Assembly: GCA_964650965.1 (NCBI GenBank)
Contig: CAZYYO010000076.1
Coordinates: 1-10,291, forward strand
Source of the DNA: CAZYYO01 sp964650965
GTDB lineage: Bacteria > Bacillota > Clostridia > Lachnospirales > Lachnospiraceae
Direction: 5' to 3'
DNA: 10,291 nt
The notes beneath the pieces are model-generated. The model was given only the letters and a program-made list of their open reading frames with translations. It did not search any database and was not told where the DNA came from. The position numbers were made by a program, and so were the translations under genes. Positions 1 through 7,364 of this stretch are shown here, in pieces. The first letter of the stretch is position 1; each line of letters starts with the position of its first letter.

Positions 1-525
1 AGGTAGAATCTGCTGTTGCGTTGAAGGAAATAACGGTACCTGGTTCTACATTTTTGATGGTATAATTTCTTACATCATTTTTAACCATATCTAAATTAGA
101 TGTAAGATTGGTTGTAATGGTATTCTCTCGAATGATAAAATCTTTAACTGCATCTGTTTCATCTACTGTAACCTTGCAGCTATACTCCAATCTGCTGCCG
201 TCATAGGCGGTAGTGTATTGAGCTTCTGTTCCCAATACTGTCTTGCTTACATCTGAAGTCAAATACCATTGGTAGGTAACAGACGAATCCGGTGCCGGTG
301 CTGCACCCACACGAATATCCCCAACCTGCATAGTTACTGAATTCCCAAGGCTGTCTAATTGATTTGTTGCGTAAATATCACTGGATGACACCTTGTTCAC
401 CTTGTATTGATTGATAGATACTGGTTCTCCGACTCTGGCGTTTTCCTGAGCCATACTGGAAACTGGGCTCATTCCCCACAACAGGGCAAAGCTTAAAAGT
501 GCTGCAACTACTTTTTCATCTTCAT
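1..525 (-). CDS. Secreted Ig-like surface protein, 5' part only, with frame change in the signal peptide
   Basis: The gene runs off the left edge, so only the N-terminal part is visible. The best start is the ATG at 523-525, preceded by AAAGGAG with ideal spacing. That frame reads M-K-M-K-K and then hits TAG. A -1 shift at the A5 run (512-516) continues as VVAALLSFALLWGMSP, then VSSMA-QENA, a textbook signal peptide with cleavage expected after SMA. The shifted frame stays open to the window edge (170 codons). It contains an Ig-like beta-sandwich: YQW about 40 residues before LEYSCKVTV gives the Trp/Cys pair typical of bacterial Ig-like folds. An alternative start without any shift is the in-frame ATG at 584-586, which would add a 25-residue highly charged N-terminus but has a poorly placed ribosome site. 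The protein is probably exported or cell-wall associated. Its substrate or partner is unknown, and nothing links it to the sugar genes except position. Confidence 0.72.
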
Positions 526-533
526 GTTTTTTT

Positions 534-540
534 CTCCTTT
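534..540 (-). promoter_or_regulatory. Shine-Dalgarno site that supports the frameshifted start
   Basis: AAAGGAG lies 8 bases before the ATG at 523-525. It is the only good ribosome site near this gene's start. It therefore argues that translation begins in the frame that stops after five codons, rather than at the in-frame ATG at 584-586, where AAGG abuts the ATG with no spacing. Confidence 0.7.
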
Positions 541-621
541 TGTACGTTACCTCTTCTCTTCTTGTATGGTACCTGCTGCCCTTCATCCTTCTATCTCAGA
601 CCGCATGTACTTTATAAAAGT

Positions 622-650
622 AGTATAGCAATTATGCTTTTTCCTTGCAA
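622..650 (-). promoter_or_regulatory. Sigma-A type promoter for the surface protein gene
   Basis: TTGCAA (645-650) is separated by 17 bases from TATACT (622-627) on the minus strand. This is a near-consensus vegetative promoter. It starts 5 bases beyond the GH1 stop codon, giving the surface protein an independent transcript with a leader of about 90 bases. I see no convincing terminator between GH1 and this promoter, so read-through from GH1 is also possible. Confidence 0.65.
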
Positions 651-654
651 TTAT

Positions 655-1932
655 TTATTTCATCTCCTGCTTGCTGATTTCTCCTAATACTTCCAGGCTT
701 TTCTTGGGATATCGCTTCTGGGTCTTGCGGTCCACAGCAATCAGTCCAAAGGTCTTGTCGTAGCCTGCCTGCCACTCGAAATTATCTAAGAGACTCCAAT
801 AGCAATACCCTTTTACCGGAACGCCCTCTGCTGCCGCTTCCTTCACACCTGCCACTGCTTTGGAAATGTAATCGCATCTTCTGGAATCATCTCCAATTCC
901 AATTCCATTTTCCGTAACAATTAATTCTCCTGGAAATTCTGTAGCTACCCGACGCAGTACATGACCAATAGCATAAGGATAATCCTCGTAGCCCATCTGG
1001 GTCTGCGGACTTCCCTCTGGAGAGCCCAGACTTCCACTGGCATCCACAATTTTTCTGGTATAGTTTTGCACGCCCAGAAAATCGTCATCTTGAATATAGG
1101 GAAGATACAGTTCAAAATCATCATCCCATAATTCTTTGGCAATCTGCTCTCCCCCTTCTCTCACCTGAATATCATAAAGAGACAGGGTAAGTCCCAGCTT
1201 TACCTGGGGACAAATTTCCTTAAATGCTTTTTTTGCTGCCTGATGAGCCTTCATAACATACAGTTCCTGTTCTCTGCTTCTGGGATTTAAGAAGGTATTC
1301 ACTTTACCGATACCACATTTAAAATACCATGCCTCAGAAAACATCCCAAGAAGTATCTTCTTTAAATCAAAGCTGACACCAACCTGCACATCTCCCTCTT
1401 TTGCACCTTTTCCCTTGCTGGAATTTTTCTGCATCTCTTCCACAACCTTTTTCAACTGCAGTCCCATATTTGCCTCATTAATGGTAGCCACATAGGTTAG
1501 TTCACTTCCCAATTCCCTGGCGATGTATTCTGCATAACGGCCAAAGGCATCAATAACATAAGGCTTGCCCCATCCACCCTTACGGATCAGCCAGGCAGGA
1601 CTGGAGAAATGATGCAGGGTGATAATAGGTAGAACGCCATGCTCCTTACAGCAATGAATCACATCGCGATAATGCTGCACCTCTTTTTGTTCAAAGTGTC
1701 CTTCTTCCGGTTCGATTCTTGCCCACTCAATGGAAAAACGATATGCACTAAGACCTGCATCTGCCAGAAGCTGAATATCTTCCTGATAACGATTGTAATG
1801 ATCGGCTGCATCTAAGGATGGTTCTGTAAAGGATGAATGCTTCATATTCTCCATTGCCCAGAAATCGCTGTGGATATTATTTCCCTCCACCTGATGTGCC
1901 GATGTAGATGCTCCAATAAATAACTTACTCAT
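655..1932 (-). CDS. GH1 family beta-glycosidase (beta-glucosidase/beta-galactosidase type), cytosolic
   Basis: The 425-residue protein is a glycoside hydrolase family 1 TIM barrel, slightly shorter than the usual 440-480. It hydrolyses terminal beta-linked sugars with retention. Visible landmarks are the N-terminal GASTSAHQVEG (7-17), RFSIEWARIEP (65-75), and the substrate-binding TLHHF (105-109). The acid/base Glu153 lies in TINEAN and the nucleophile Glu341 in VTENG; the C-terminal block is YWSLLDNFEW (378-387). The intact NFEW block matches glucosidases acting on unphosphorylated sugars better than 6-phospho-glycosidases, in keeping with the nearby symporter rather than a PTS; this is inference. 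The acid/base motif is NEA where most relatives have NEP. There is no signal peptide. The ATG at 1930-1932 is chosen because GGGAGG precedes it and it gives the family's normal N-terminus; the frame stays open upstream to 2046. It is divergent from the TetR gene, its probable regulator. The exact substrate cannot be read from sequence. Confidence 0.93.
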   Translation of the reverse strand: MSKLFIGASTSAHQVEGNNIHSDFWAMENMKHSSFTEPSLDAADHYNRYQEDIQLLADAGLSAYRFSIEWARIEPEEGHFEQKEVQHYRDVIHCCKEHGVLPIITLHHFSSPAWLIRKGGWGKPYVIDAFGRYAEYIARELGSELTYVATINEANMGLQLKKVVEEMQKNSSKGKGAKEGDVQVGVSFDLKKILLGMFSEAWYFKCGIGKVNTFLNPRSREQELYVMKAHQAAKKAFKEICPQVKLGLTLSLYDIQVREGGEQIAKELWDDDFELYLPYIQDDDFLGVQNYTRKIVDASGSLGSPEGSPQTQMGYEDYPYAIGHVLRRVATEFPGELIVTENGIGIGDDSRRCDYISKAVAGVKEAAAEGVPVKGYCYWSLLDNFEWQAGYDKTFGLIAVDRKTQKRYPKKSLEVLGEISKQEMK

Positions 1933-1969
1933 AGTATTACCCTCCCATACTGTCATATGATAAATGTAT

Positions 1970-1978
1970 CTTATACCA
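1970..1978 (-). promoter_or_regulatory. Candidate extended -10 promoter for GH1
   Basis: On the minus strand the sequence TGGTATAAG reads as an extended -10 (TG, one base, TATAAG), with a start expected near 1963 and a leader of about 31 bases before the GH1 ATG. No good -35 lies upstream. A second candidate for the same gene is listed at 2049-2077. Confidence 0.4.
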
Positions 1979-2048
1979 TAATATATCAGTGTCATTCCTT
2001 TTCTTTCCACAGTCAATATGCTATACTCGTTTCGATAACAAAACACTT

Positions 2049-2077
2049 TGTATAATTACGATACAACACGCTATCAA
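2049..2077 (-). promoter_or_regulatory. Second candidate promoter for GH1, overlapping a tetR -10
   Basis: On the minus strand TTGATA (2072-2077) and TATACA (2049-2054) are 17 bases apart. The -10 overlaps a perfect TATAAT on the plus strand (2051-2056), which could serve tetR with a leader of about 43 bases. A TetR-type repressor bound here could block both directions, but I could not find a clear long palindromic operator in the spacer. Confidence 0.4.
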
Positions 2078-2084
2078 TTATAAT
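2051..2084 (+). promoter_or_regulatory. Candidate -10 elements for tetR
   Basis: Two perfect TATAAT hexamers occur on the plus strand, at 2051-2056 and 2079-2084, upstream of the CGGAGGT ribosome site (2094-2100). Neither has a good -35 at the usual distance; TTACGA (2056-2061) sits 17 bases before the second but matches consensus at only three positions. The first gives the more normal leader length. Confidence 0.4.
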
Positions 2085-2105
2085 ATTATTTATCGGAGGT
2101 AAATC

Positions 2106-2753
2106 ATGTCAAATTCTCCTCAATTTATCCGTACAGACAAAGCAATTATTCAAGCACTGGTTCAGCTCTTGAAGCATAAGCCCTTTGAGCAGATTACTGT
2201 ACAAAACATCTTAGACGAGACTCCCGTAACCCGGGCAACCTTCTATGCACATTTTCATGACAAATATGAAATTGCAGAGCGGATGCTGGCTATCTTTCTG
2301 GAACGAAAGGATGCTCTTCTTGTGAAGCTAAATCATGAAAAGAAATCCAATTTCTATCAGCACATCATGGAAAACTGTCAGGATATTGGTGAAATTGTAG
2401 ATGCACTGATGAAGATTCATACAGAAAAAGTAGACTTATATAGCATTATGCTGCAATCCTATCATGAAGAATACATGCAGCTGCAAGCAGACAACACCAA
2501 GGATGCCCCAACAGGTGCCCAACTGGAGGCAGAGGCTTCCCTATATGCCCATATGATGATATCCATACAAACCTCCTATCTAAATTATCCCACAGAACTT
2601 GTTTCCAAAGACTATAAGCTAGATGATATCCTCCTGCGCCCTTTCCTTACCATTTTGCGATTGAATAATGATAAGCAGCTGATAGAAATCATTTACAAAC
2701 ATATCGAAAGAGAAAATGCAAAGAGGGAAAAAGAGCTGGAAAGCATGCTCTAA
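2106..2753 (+). CDS. TetR/AcrR family transcriptional regulator
   Basis: The 215-residue protein has the length and layout of a TetR-family regulator, acting as a DNA-binding dimer. The N-terminal helix-turn-helix spans about residues 10-60: TDKAIIQALVQLL, then FEQITVQNILDE, and the recognition-helix region VTRATFYAHF (41-50) followed by HDKYEI. The remainder, about 75-215, is a helical ligand-binding and dimerisation domain whose sequence does not reveal its ligand. CGGAGGT is placed 5 bases before the ATG, so the start is secure. It is divergent from the GH1 gene across about 170 bases and convergent with GH42. The most likely target is therefore the shared spacer with GH1, and GH42 may be a further target. 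Family knowledge suggests a repressor released by a small molecule, perhaps a sugar or an aglycone; the effector is unknown. Confidence 0.9.
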   Translation: MSNSPQFIRTDKAIIQALVQLLKHKPFEQITVQNILDETPVTRATFYAHFHDKYEIAERMLAIFLERKDALLVKLNHEKKSNFYQHIMENCQDIGEIVDALMKIHTEKVDLYSIMLQSYHEEYMQLQADNTKDAPTGAQLEAEASLYAHMMISIQTSYLNYPTELVSKDYKLDDILLRPFLTILRLNNDKQLIEIIYKHIERENAKREKELESML

Positions 2754-2765
2754 TAAAGCTTAAAA

Positions 2766-2810
2766 TAGCTGGAACACCCACCATTGGATGCTCCAGCTAC
2801 TTTTATTTTT
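2766..2810. terminator. Bidirectional intrinsic terminator between tetR and GH42
   Basis: TAGCTGGA (2766-2773) pairs with TCCAGCTA (2792-2799). The stem continues inward through two single mismatches to CCA/TGG, closing a CCAT loop. On the plus strand it is followed by CTTTTATTTTT (2800-2810). On the minus strand the exit sequence is TATTTTAAGC. It thus ends both tetR and the converging GH42 transcript, whose stop codon is at 2814-2816. Confidence 0.85.
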
Positions 2811-2813
2811 CTG

Positions 2814-4883
2814 CTATTTTTTTCTTACAATCATACATTGGTAGGTATCCAGCTCTATTAGTCCCACGTACTGCTTTTCGGTTTCAATATCAATATAGTC
2901 TTCTGTAATGGGGACGGTAACCTGGTTGGAATGATAGTTTTGCAGGAAATACAAGCCACCTCTTTCGTTTACGGTAACGCCCTCTGGCAGGGTTCCGGCA
3001 AAGGTACATGCACAGCCGGCTTCCTTTAATATTTTCTCATACAGCCGTTCAATAAATGCATCCTCACATTCTGCCGCAATAAAATATGCCAGACCCTCTC
3101 CGTACTGATTGCAGGTTAATGCAGGGTAACCTGCATAGAAATCCTTCTGATACTCTGCCAGGACGGTTGCCTGCTCTGGATGAATCAGGGCACACAAATC
3201 TTTCACAGCGTAGGTTCTCTCTTCGGACTCTCTCTCTATGGAGTTTTTCCCGTCTGAAAATGTATCGCAAAAGCATACGCTGTTATGTACAAACTCCGGT
3301 GACACATCCATTTCTTCCGTACGAATTCCCAGCACATCCCCCAGGGGCTGACCGCCTAGGAAGCACAAGTCATTTTCATCCACTTCACCACTCCAGTAGG
3401 TGGTAATGTAGCAGCCACCCTGGGATACAAATCTGCGAACATGCTCCATATAGGAGCCTCGATACATATAATTCACTGGTGCAATAACAACCTGGTAGCC
3501 TTCTAAGGTATCATCCATATTAACCAGGTCCACATCCACGCCCAGCTTCCAAAGTGCCTTATAATAAGCCAGCCAGTAGTCATTAAATTCATGGGGATTA
3601 ACCATGGCAGGAATATTTTCAAATGCCCACATATTCTCCCAGTCATATACAATAGCCACCTTGGGTTGATTACATGTGCCAAGCACCTGGGAACTGATAT
3701 CCTCCAAGCGTTGTCCCAGTCTGGTTACATCACGAAACACTCGGGTATTGCCGCCATTCTTGTGATCGATTACCGCTCCGTGATATTTCTCAACACCACC
3801 ACGCCCCTTGCGCCATTGAAAATACTGTACACTGTTAGAGCCACATCCAATGGCCTGAAGAGAGGACAGTTCATGCATTCCAGGTCTTTTTACCGGATTT
3901 CTTGGCATCCAGTTTACGGTAGAGGTAACACTTTCCATGAGAAGATAGGGCTGCTTCTTTAAGCTTCTAGTAAGGGTGTGATTAATGGAGGCAAGTACAG
4001 CCATGTCAGCATCATTTTCCTGAAGATGCCATCCAGGATAATTATCCAGGGAAACCAAATCCATCTCCTTTGCCCATTTAAAATAATCCAGGGGCTTAAA
4101 GCATCCCATCAGATTCACCACGGTTGGTCTGTCAGAATACTTCTTTACTGCTGCACTTTCCTCCTTGGCAAAATCCAGCAGCGTATCGCTGGTAAATCTC
4201 TTCCAGTCCAGATTCAATCCGTGAATACAGCTTTCTCCCTCCCTTGCAGGTGCCTGAATCTGATTCCAGTCGCTGTAGGTATATCCCCAGAAGCTGGTCC
4301 ACCAACAGTGATTTAGTCGTTCTAAGGTATGATACCGCTCCTGTAACCAGGTCCTGAAATTCTCCTGGCAAAGGGGACAGTAGCATGCTCCGTCTCCTGC
4401 ATCTCCACCGCCACCTGCATATTCATTGGACAGATGCCAGGCTATCACCCCAGGATTCCTTCCAAAACGCTGGGACAAAGCCTCATCTATCGCCCTGGTC
4501 TTAGCTCTCATTACCGGAGATGAGGCGCAGAAGTTATGACGAAGCCCGGGCTGCTTTCGATGCCCGTTAGAAAGCACCTGTTGAATTTCCTCATATTTAT
4601 TTCGCATCCACCGGGGCTGTGTAGCTGAAGGTGTGGCAAGAATGGTATAGATTCCATTTTCATATAGATGATTGATGATATTCTCTAACCAGTCAAAATC
4701 ATATACGCCCTCTTCTGGTTCTAGCTTCGCCCAGGAAAAGATTCCAAGACTTACACAATTAATATGGGCTTCCTTCATAAGTCGCACATCTTCTTCCAGA
4801 ATCTCCGGACAATCCAGCCATTGGTCCGGATTGTAATCGCCTCCATGCAGGAGTTGATTTGGCAATGCTTTAATTTTTTCCAT
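2814..4883 (-). CDS. GH42 family beta-galactosidase, cytosolic
   Basis: The 689-residue protein has the full length and three-domain layout of glycoside hydrolase family 42, cleaving terminal beta-galactosides in short oligosaccharides. The TIM barrel fills about residues 8-400: HGGDYNPDQW at 13-22, acid/base Glu154 in WHLSNEYAGG, nucleophile Glu317 in LLMESVTS. Cys119, Cys167, Cys169 and Cys172 reproduce the spacing of the structural zinc site known in GH42 enzymes. QWRKGRGGVEKYHG (356-369) is another family block. The trimerisation domain begins near KVAIVYDWEN (408-417) and a small beta C-terminal domain covers about 625-689. The ATG at 4881-4883 is chosen because GAGGTGA precedes it; an ATG five codons upstream (4896-4898) overlaps that ribosome site. 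No signal peptide. It lies 148 bases downstream of the symporter gene on the same strand but seems to have its own promoter, so it may be made alone or with the operon. GH42 enzymes often take plant or host galacto-oligosaccharides rather than lactose; which applies here is unknown. Confidence 0.95.
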   Translation of the reverse strand: MEKIKALPNQLLHGGDYNPDQWLDCPEILEEDVRLMKEAHINCVSLGIFSWAKLEPEEGVYDFDWLENIINHLYENGIYTILATPSATQPRWMRNKYEEIQQVLSNGHRKQPGLRHNFCASSPVMRAKTRAIDEALSQRFGRNPGVIAWHLSNEYAGGGGDAGDGACYCPLCQENFRTWLQERYHTLERLNHCWWTSFWGYTYSDWNQIQAPAREGESCIHGLNLDWKRFTSDTLLDFAKEESAAVKKYSDRPTVVNLMGCFKPLDYFKWAKEMDLVSLDNYPGWHLQENDADMAVLASINHTLTRSLKKQPYLLMESVTSTVNWMPRNPVKRPGMHELSSLQAIGCGSNSVQYFQWRKGRGGVEKYHGAVIDHKNGGNTRVFRDVTRLGQRLEDISSQVLGTCNQPKVAIVYDWENMWAFENIPAMVNPHEFNDYWLAYYKALWKLGVDVDLVNMDDTLEGYQVVIAPVNYMYRGSYMEHVRRFVSQGGCYITTYWSGEVDENDLCFLGGQPLGDVLGIRTEEMDVSPEFVHNSVCFCDTFSDGKNSIERESEERTYAVKDLCALIHPEQATVLAEYQKDFYAGYPALTCNQYGEGLAYFIAAECEDAFIERLYEKILKEAGCACTFAGTLPEGVTVNERGGLYFLQNYHSNQVTVPITEDYIDIETEKQYVGLIELDTYQCMIVRKK

Positions 4884-4913
4884 GTTGTCACCTCTCATTT
4901 ATTCGTTAGATAA

Positions 4914-4943
4914 ATTATGTCATTTTTTATGCTACTGGGTAAA
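4914..4943 (-). promoter_or_regulatory. Promoter candidate for GH42
   Basis: On the minus strand TTTACC (4938-4943) is 18 bases from CATAAT (4914-4919), and the -10 is preceded by TG at the extended position. The predicted start near 4907 leaves a leader of about 24 bases with the GAGGTGA ribosome site. It lies just after a hairpin at 4972-4997, so GH42 may be transcribed separately from the symporter operon. Confidence 0.5.
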
Positions 4944-4967
4944 CCAATAAATCCGATACATAGTAAC

Positions 4968-4997
4968 ACAAAAGCCTGCCCATTTGTGAGCAAGCTT
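4968..4997 (-). terminator. Weak intrinsic terminator or attenuator after the symporter gene
   Basis: On the minus strand AAGCTTGCTC (4988-4997) pairs with GGGCAGGCTT (4972-4981) around an ACAAAT loop. This gives ten pairs including two G-T pairs. A short T-rich run (TTGTGTT) follows. The tail is interrupted, so termination is probably partial. A perfect 12-base palindrome, AAAGCATGCTTT, lies at 5021-5032 over the symporter stop codon. Confidence 0.5.
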
Positions 4998-5031
4998 TGT
5001 ATTCTTTAAATTCCATGGTTAAAGCATGCTT

Positions 5032-6420
5032 TTATGCTTCCTGTGTCATCTGCATTTCACTACTTTCCTGTGCTTCCAGCTCTGCCTTAATCTCCGGCAT
5101 TCTCTCCTCTAGCTTATAGAAGTGCCACAGAAGGGCTGTAAGTAATGCACTTATCACCGGAATTCCATACATCATAAAGCGCAGTCCCCAGAAGGTAATT
5201 GGTGCTAATACGGTTGCCTCTGCATCATACTGAATCAAGGTAAGACCTACCCCTAATAATAATGAGCCTAGTGCCGCTCCGCAGCGCTTTACAAATCCAT
5301 TTAAGCTCCCCATGGTTCCTTCCATTCTATGGAATCCTAAAAATTCGTTGAAAATCGCATTATCAAATAAAATCAGGTTTACTGCGTAAACACCAGGCAC
5401 TGTAGCAATCAAGCTAACCAGACAACATACTACAAGCACTGGAATATTATTATAGAAGATAAAGCAAATAATTCCAACTGCAGCGGCAACCAGCTGACCA
5501 ACAAAAAGAATCTGCTGTAGTCTGAATTTTTTCATTAAAGCAGGTAATATTACAAGTGCGATTACTCCCAGTGCTGACACTGCTGCAAAAACACTTCCAA
5601 TACCAATATTTCCTATGATTTTATCAAAATAATAAACAGTTACTCCCATGTTACTTACAATGTTTCCAATCAAAGTAATAAGACAGAAAATCATCCAATA
5701 ATGATTCTTACCAAGCATTTGAAATACTTCTTTTAATTCCAGCTTCTCATTTTCTTTCTCAGTAACTTTAATATCCAAATCTTCTTTTACAAAAATACAT
5801 CTTGCAAGACCAATCAATGCCAACGGGATTGCACACATGATTGCCATATGTGTCCAGCTGGCCGGATCTTTTCCAGCATTATTGATTAACTGGGGAATGA
5901 CGATACCGCAGGCAAGTCCCATGAGACTTGTAGCAATACTTCCAACGGATGTCATTCGAACAATCTGTGGATGATCAAAAGCACGAAGCATAAATACCTT
6001 TTCCCCTGCATTTAAGAAGGTGTAGAATACGGCATTTGCCATAACATACCACAAGACAATCCATGCGACCTTAGCTCCCTGGGACCAGTCTACGGGACAC
6101 ATAAACATGAATACTGCACATACCCAGGCTCCTACCAGGCAAATGTCATAAGGTCGTCCCTTGCCCCATTTGCTATTGGTTCTATCCACGATGTAGCCTG
6201 CAATAATGTCCGTAATACCATCAATGAATTTCGTTGCGGCAAACAATCCTCCAATAATTAACGGACTTACCTGCAATACATCGGTACAATAGAACATGAT
6301 ATAGCCCATTAAAAACATAAACCCTGCATCAGACAGTTCTCTGGATTCCCATGCCCAGAACTTACCTATTCCAATACGACCTTCTATCACTTTTTTCTGC
6401 TTCTTTTCTTTTTTTGACAT
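5032..6420 (-). CDS. GPH-family (MelB-like) sugar:cation symporter
   Basis: The 462-residue membrane protein belongs to the glycoside-pentoside-hexuronide group of the major facilitator superfamily. These import unphosphorylated glycosides with Na+ or H+. The N-terminus is lysine-rich and cytosolic, followed by about twelve hydrophobic segments. The family signature lies between segments 2 and 3: KFIDGITDIIAGYIVDR (64-80) and then SKWGKGRPY (83-91). Asp67 and Asp71 match the spacing of the cation-binding aspartate pair of MelB, and Asp31 lies in the segment 1 region where MelB carries another. There is no C-terminal EIIA-like domain. The ATG at 6418-6420 is chosen because GGGGGAA precedes it; the in-frame ATGs six and five codons upstream lack a ribosome site. 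It lies 71 bases downstream of the esterase gene without a terminator, so it is the last gene of the hydrolase-esterase-symporter operon. The transported sugar cannot be told from sequence; the neighbours suggest an acylated beta-galactoside or beta-glucoside. Confidence 0.92.
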   Translation of the reverse strand: MSKKEKKQKKVIEGRIGIGKFWAWESRELSDAGFMFLMGYIMFYCTDVLQVSPLIIGGLFAATKFIDGITDIIAGYIVDRTNSKWGKGRPYDICLVGAWVCAVFMFMCPVDWSQGAKVAWIVLWYVMANAVFYTFLNAGEKVFMLRAFDHPQIVRMTSVGSIATSLMGLACGIVIPQLINNAGKDPASWTHMAIMCAIPLALIGLARCIFVKEDLDIKVTEKENEKLELKEVFQMLGKNHYWMIFCLITLIGNIVSNMGVTVYYFDKIIGNIGIGSVFAAVSALGVIALVILPALMKKFRLQQILFVGQLVAAAVGIICFIFYNNIPVLVVCCLVSLIATVPGVYAVNLILFDNAIFNEFLGFHRMEGTMGSLNGFVKRCGAALGSLLLGVGLTLIQYDAEATVLAPITFWGLRFMMYGIPVISALLTALLWHFYKLEERMPEIKAELEAQESSEMQMTQEA

Positions 6421-6491
6421 GTTAAATTCCCCCATCATTTAATTTGAATTTTGCTTTTTGTTGATAGCTTCCTCTTTCCATAAGATAGCCG

Positions 6492-7352
6492 TCACATTGC
6501 CTGCACCTGCTGCAAAAAATCTAAAATCAGCTGAATCACTTCATCCTGATAGAATAAGTCATCACCATGGACTGCATCTTCTACAACATAACATTTGGTA
6601 TAAACACCATTGTTCCGTAATGCTTCATAATATCTTGTTGAATTTTCTAAGGCAACCAGCGGATCACATGCCCCATGGAGTATCAATGCTGGAGCAGAAG
6701 TCTTTGATACATAATTTAATGCACTGGCTTTGATTAAATTTTCTCTATAATGCTCACTGCCAAGAAAGGCTTTCAGAGCCCACTGTGGTACCTCATCATT
6801 TTCTTCAACAATTTTCACTGCATCAGGAATACTCATATCTGTTACTCCATAGAAATCAACTACACCGATTACATCACTGTTTTCCTGCAAGTAATCGCCA
6901 ATCTCGTATTCTTCCATTCCCATAGTACATCCCACAAGACTTGCCATGGTTCCACCTGCTGATTCCCCCATGATAAAAAATTTCTCTTTATCCAGGCAAA
7001 ACTCCTGGTCATGTGCTTTCAGGTAACGAATGGCCGCCTTCACATCTCGCAATGGTTCCGGGAAACGCCACTCATTGCTTCCTCTGTATTCTACGGAAGC
7101 CACTGCGTATCCTGCCCTTGCAAAGCGTAGCATTTCCGGCATCCATACTGATTTATCATTTACCATATAAGCACCACCACATACCCATACGATACATGGC
7201 AATGGTGTATGACCGATTCTGTTCTTTGGAATGATAATATCCAGCTTTAAATCCTTCCTGGTAGCTCCATACCAGAAGGGTACTGTTGCATATGTTACAT
7301 CCGTAACATATGATAATACTTCCTGTTTCTTCTCTATCTTTAAATGTTCCAT
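6492..7352 (-). CDS. Alpha/beta-hydrolase, small acyl esterase (Aes/BD-FAE-like)
   Basis: The 286-residue protein is a compact alpha/beta-hydrolase of the esterase/lipase group that includes acetyl-esterases and feruloyl esterases acting on decorated sugars. The oxyanion-hole strand reads IVWVCGGAYM (54-63), a variant of the usual HGGGY. Further blocks are VASVEYRGS (84-92) and the nucleophile elbow GESAGG with Ser131. The remaining triad members are Asp230 in HGACDPLV and His262 in DAVHGDD. VVDFYGVTDM (164-173) is a block common in this esterase group. No signal peptide, so it should act in the cytosol on imported substrate. GGGAGGA precedes the ATG and overlaps the stop codon of the upstream hydrolase gene, leaving a 12-base gap. 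The pair is therefore almost certainly co-transcribed and probably translationally coupled. Its likely role is removal of acetyl or phenolic acyl groups; the acyl group is inference. Confidence 0.88.
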   Translation of the reverse strand: MEHLKIEKKQEVLSYVTDVTYATVPFWYGATRKDLKLDIIIPKNRIGHTPLPCIVWVCGGAYMVNDKSVWMPEMLRFARAGYAVASVEYRGSNEWRFPEPLRDVKAAIRYLKAHDQEFCLDKEKFFIMGESAGGTMASLVGCTMGMEEYEIGDYLQENSDVIGVVDFYGVTDMSIPDAVKIVEENDEVPQWALKAFLGSEHYRENLIKASALNYVSKTSAPALILHGACDPLVALENSTRYYEALRNNGVYTKCYVVEDAVHGDDLFYQDEVIQLILDFLQQVQAM

Positions 7353-7364
7353 TTGTTTTCCTCC

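Noticed and set aside
499..687. Small plus-strand open frame rich in Leu/Phe
   Set aside because: It is the reverse of the surface protein signal region and promoter; no ribosome site and no recognisable protein.
1953..1960. TCATATGA palindrome as a TetR operator
   Set aside because: Eight bases is too short to separate from chance in AT-rich spacer sequence, and no longer dyad surrounds it.
1933..2046. N-terminal extension of the GH1 frame by 38 codons
   Set aside because: The extension has no family similarity, and the ATG at 1930-1932 has a strong ribosome site and yields the normal GH1 N-terminus.
5021..5032. AAAGCATGCTTT palindrome over the symporter stop codon as a terminator or operator
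   Set aside because: It has no loop and no T tail, and perfect 12-base palindromes are expected a few times by chance in 10 kb; it is mentioned only with the adjacent hairpin.
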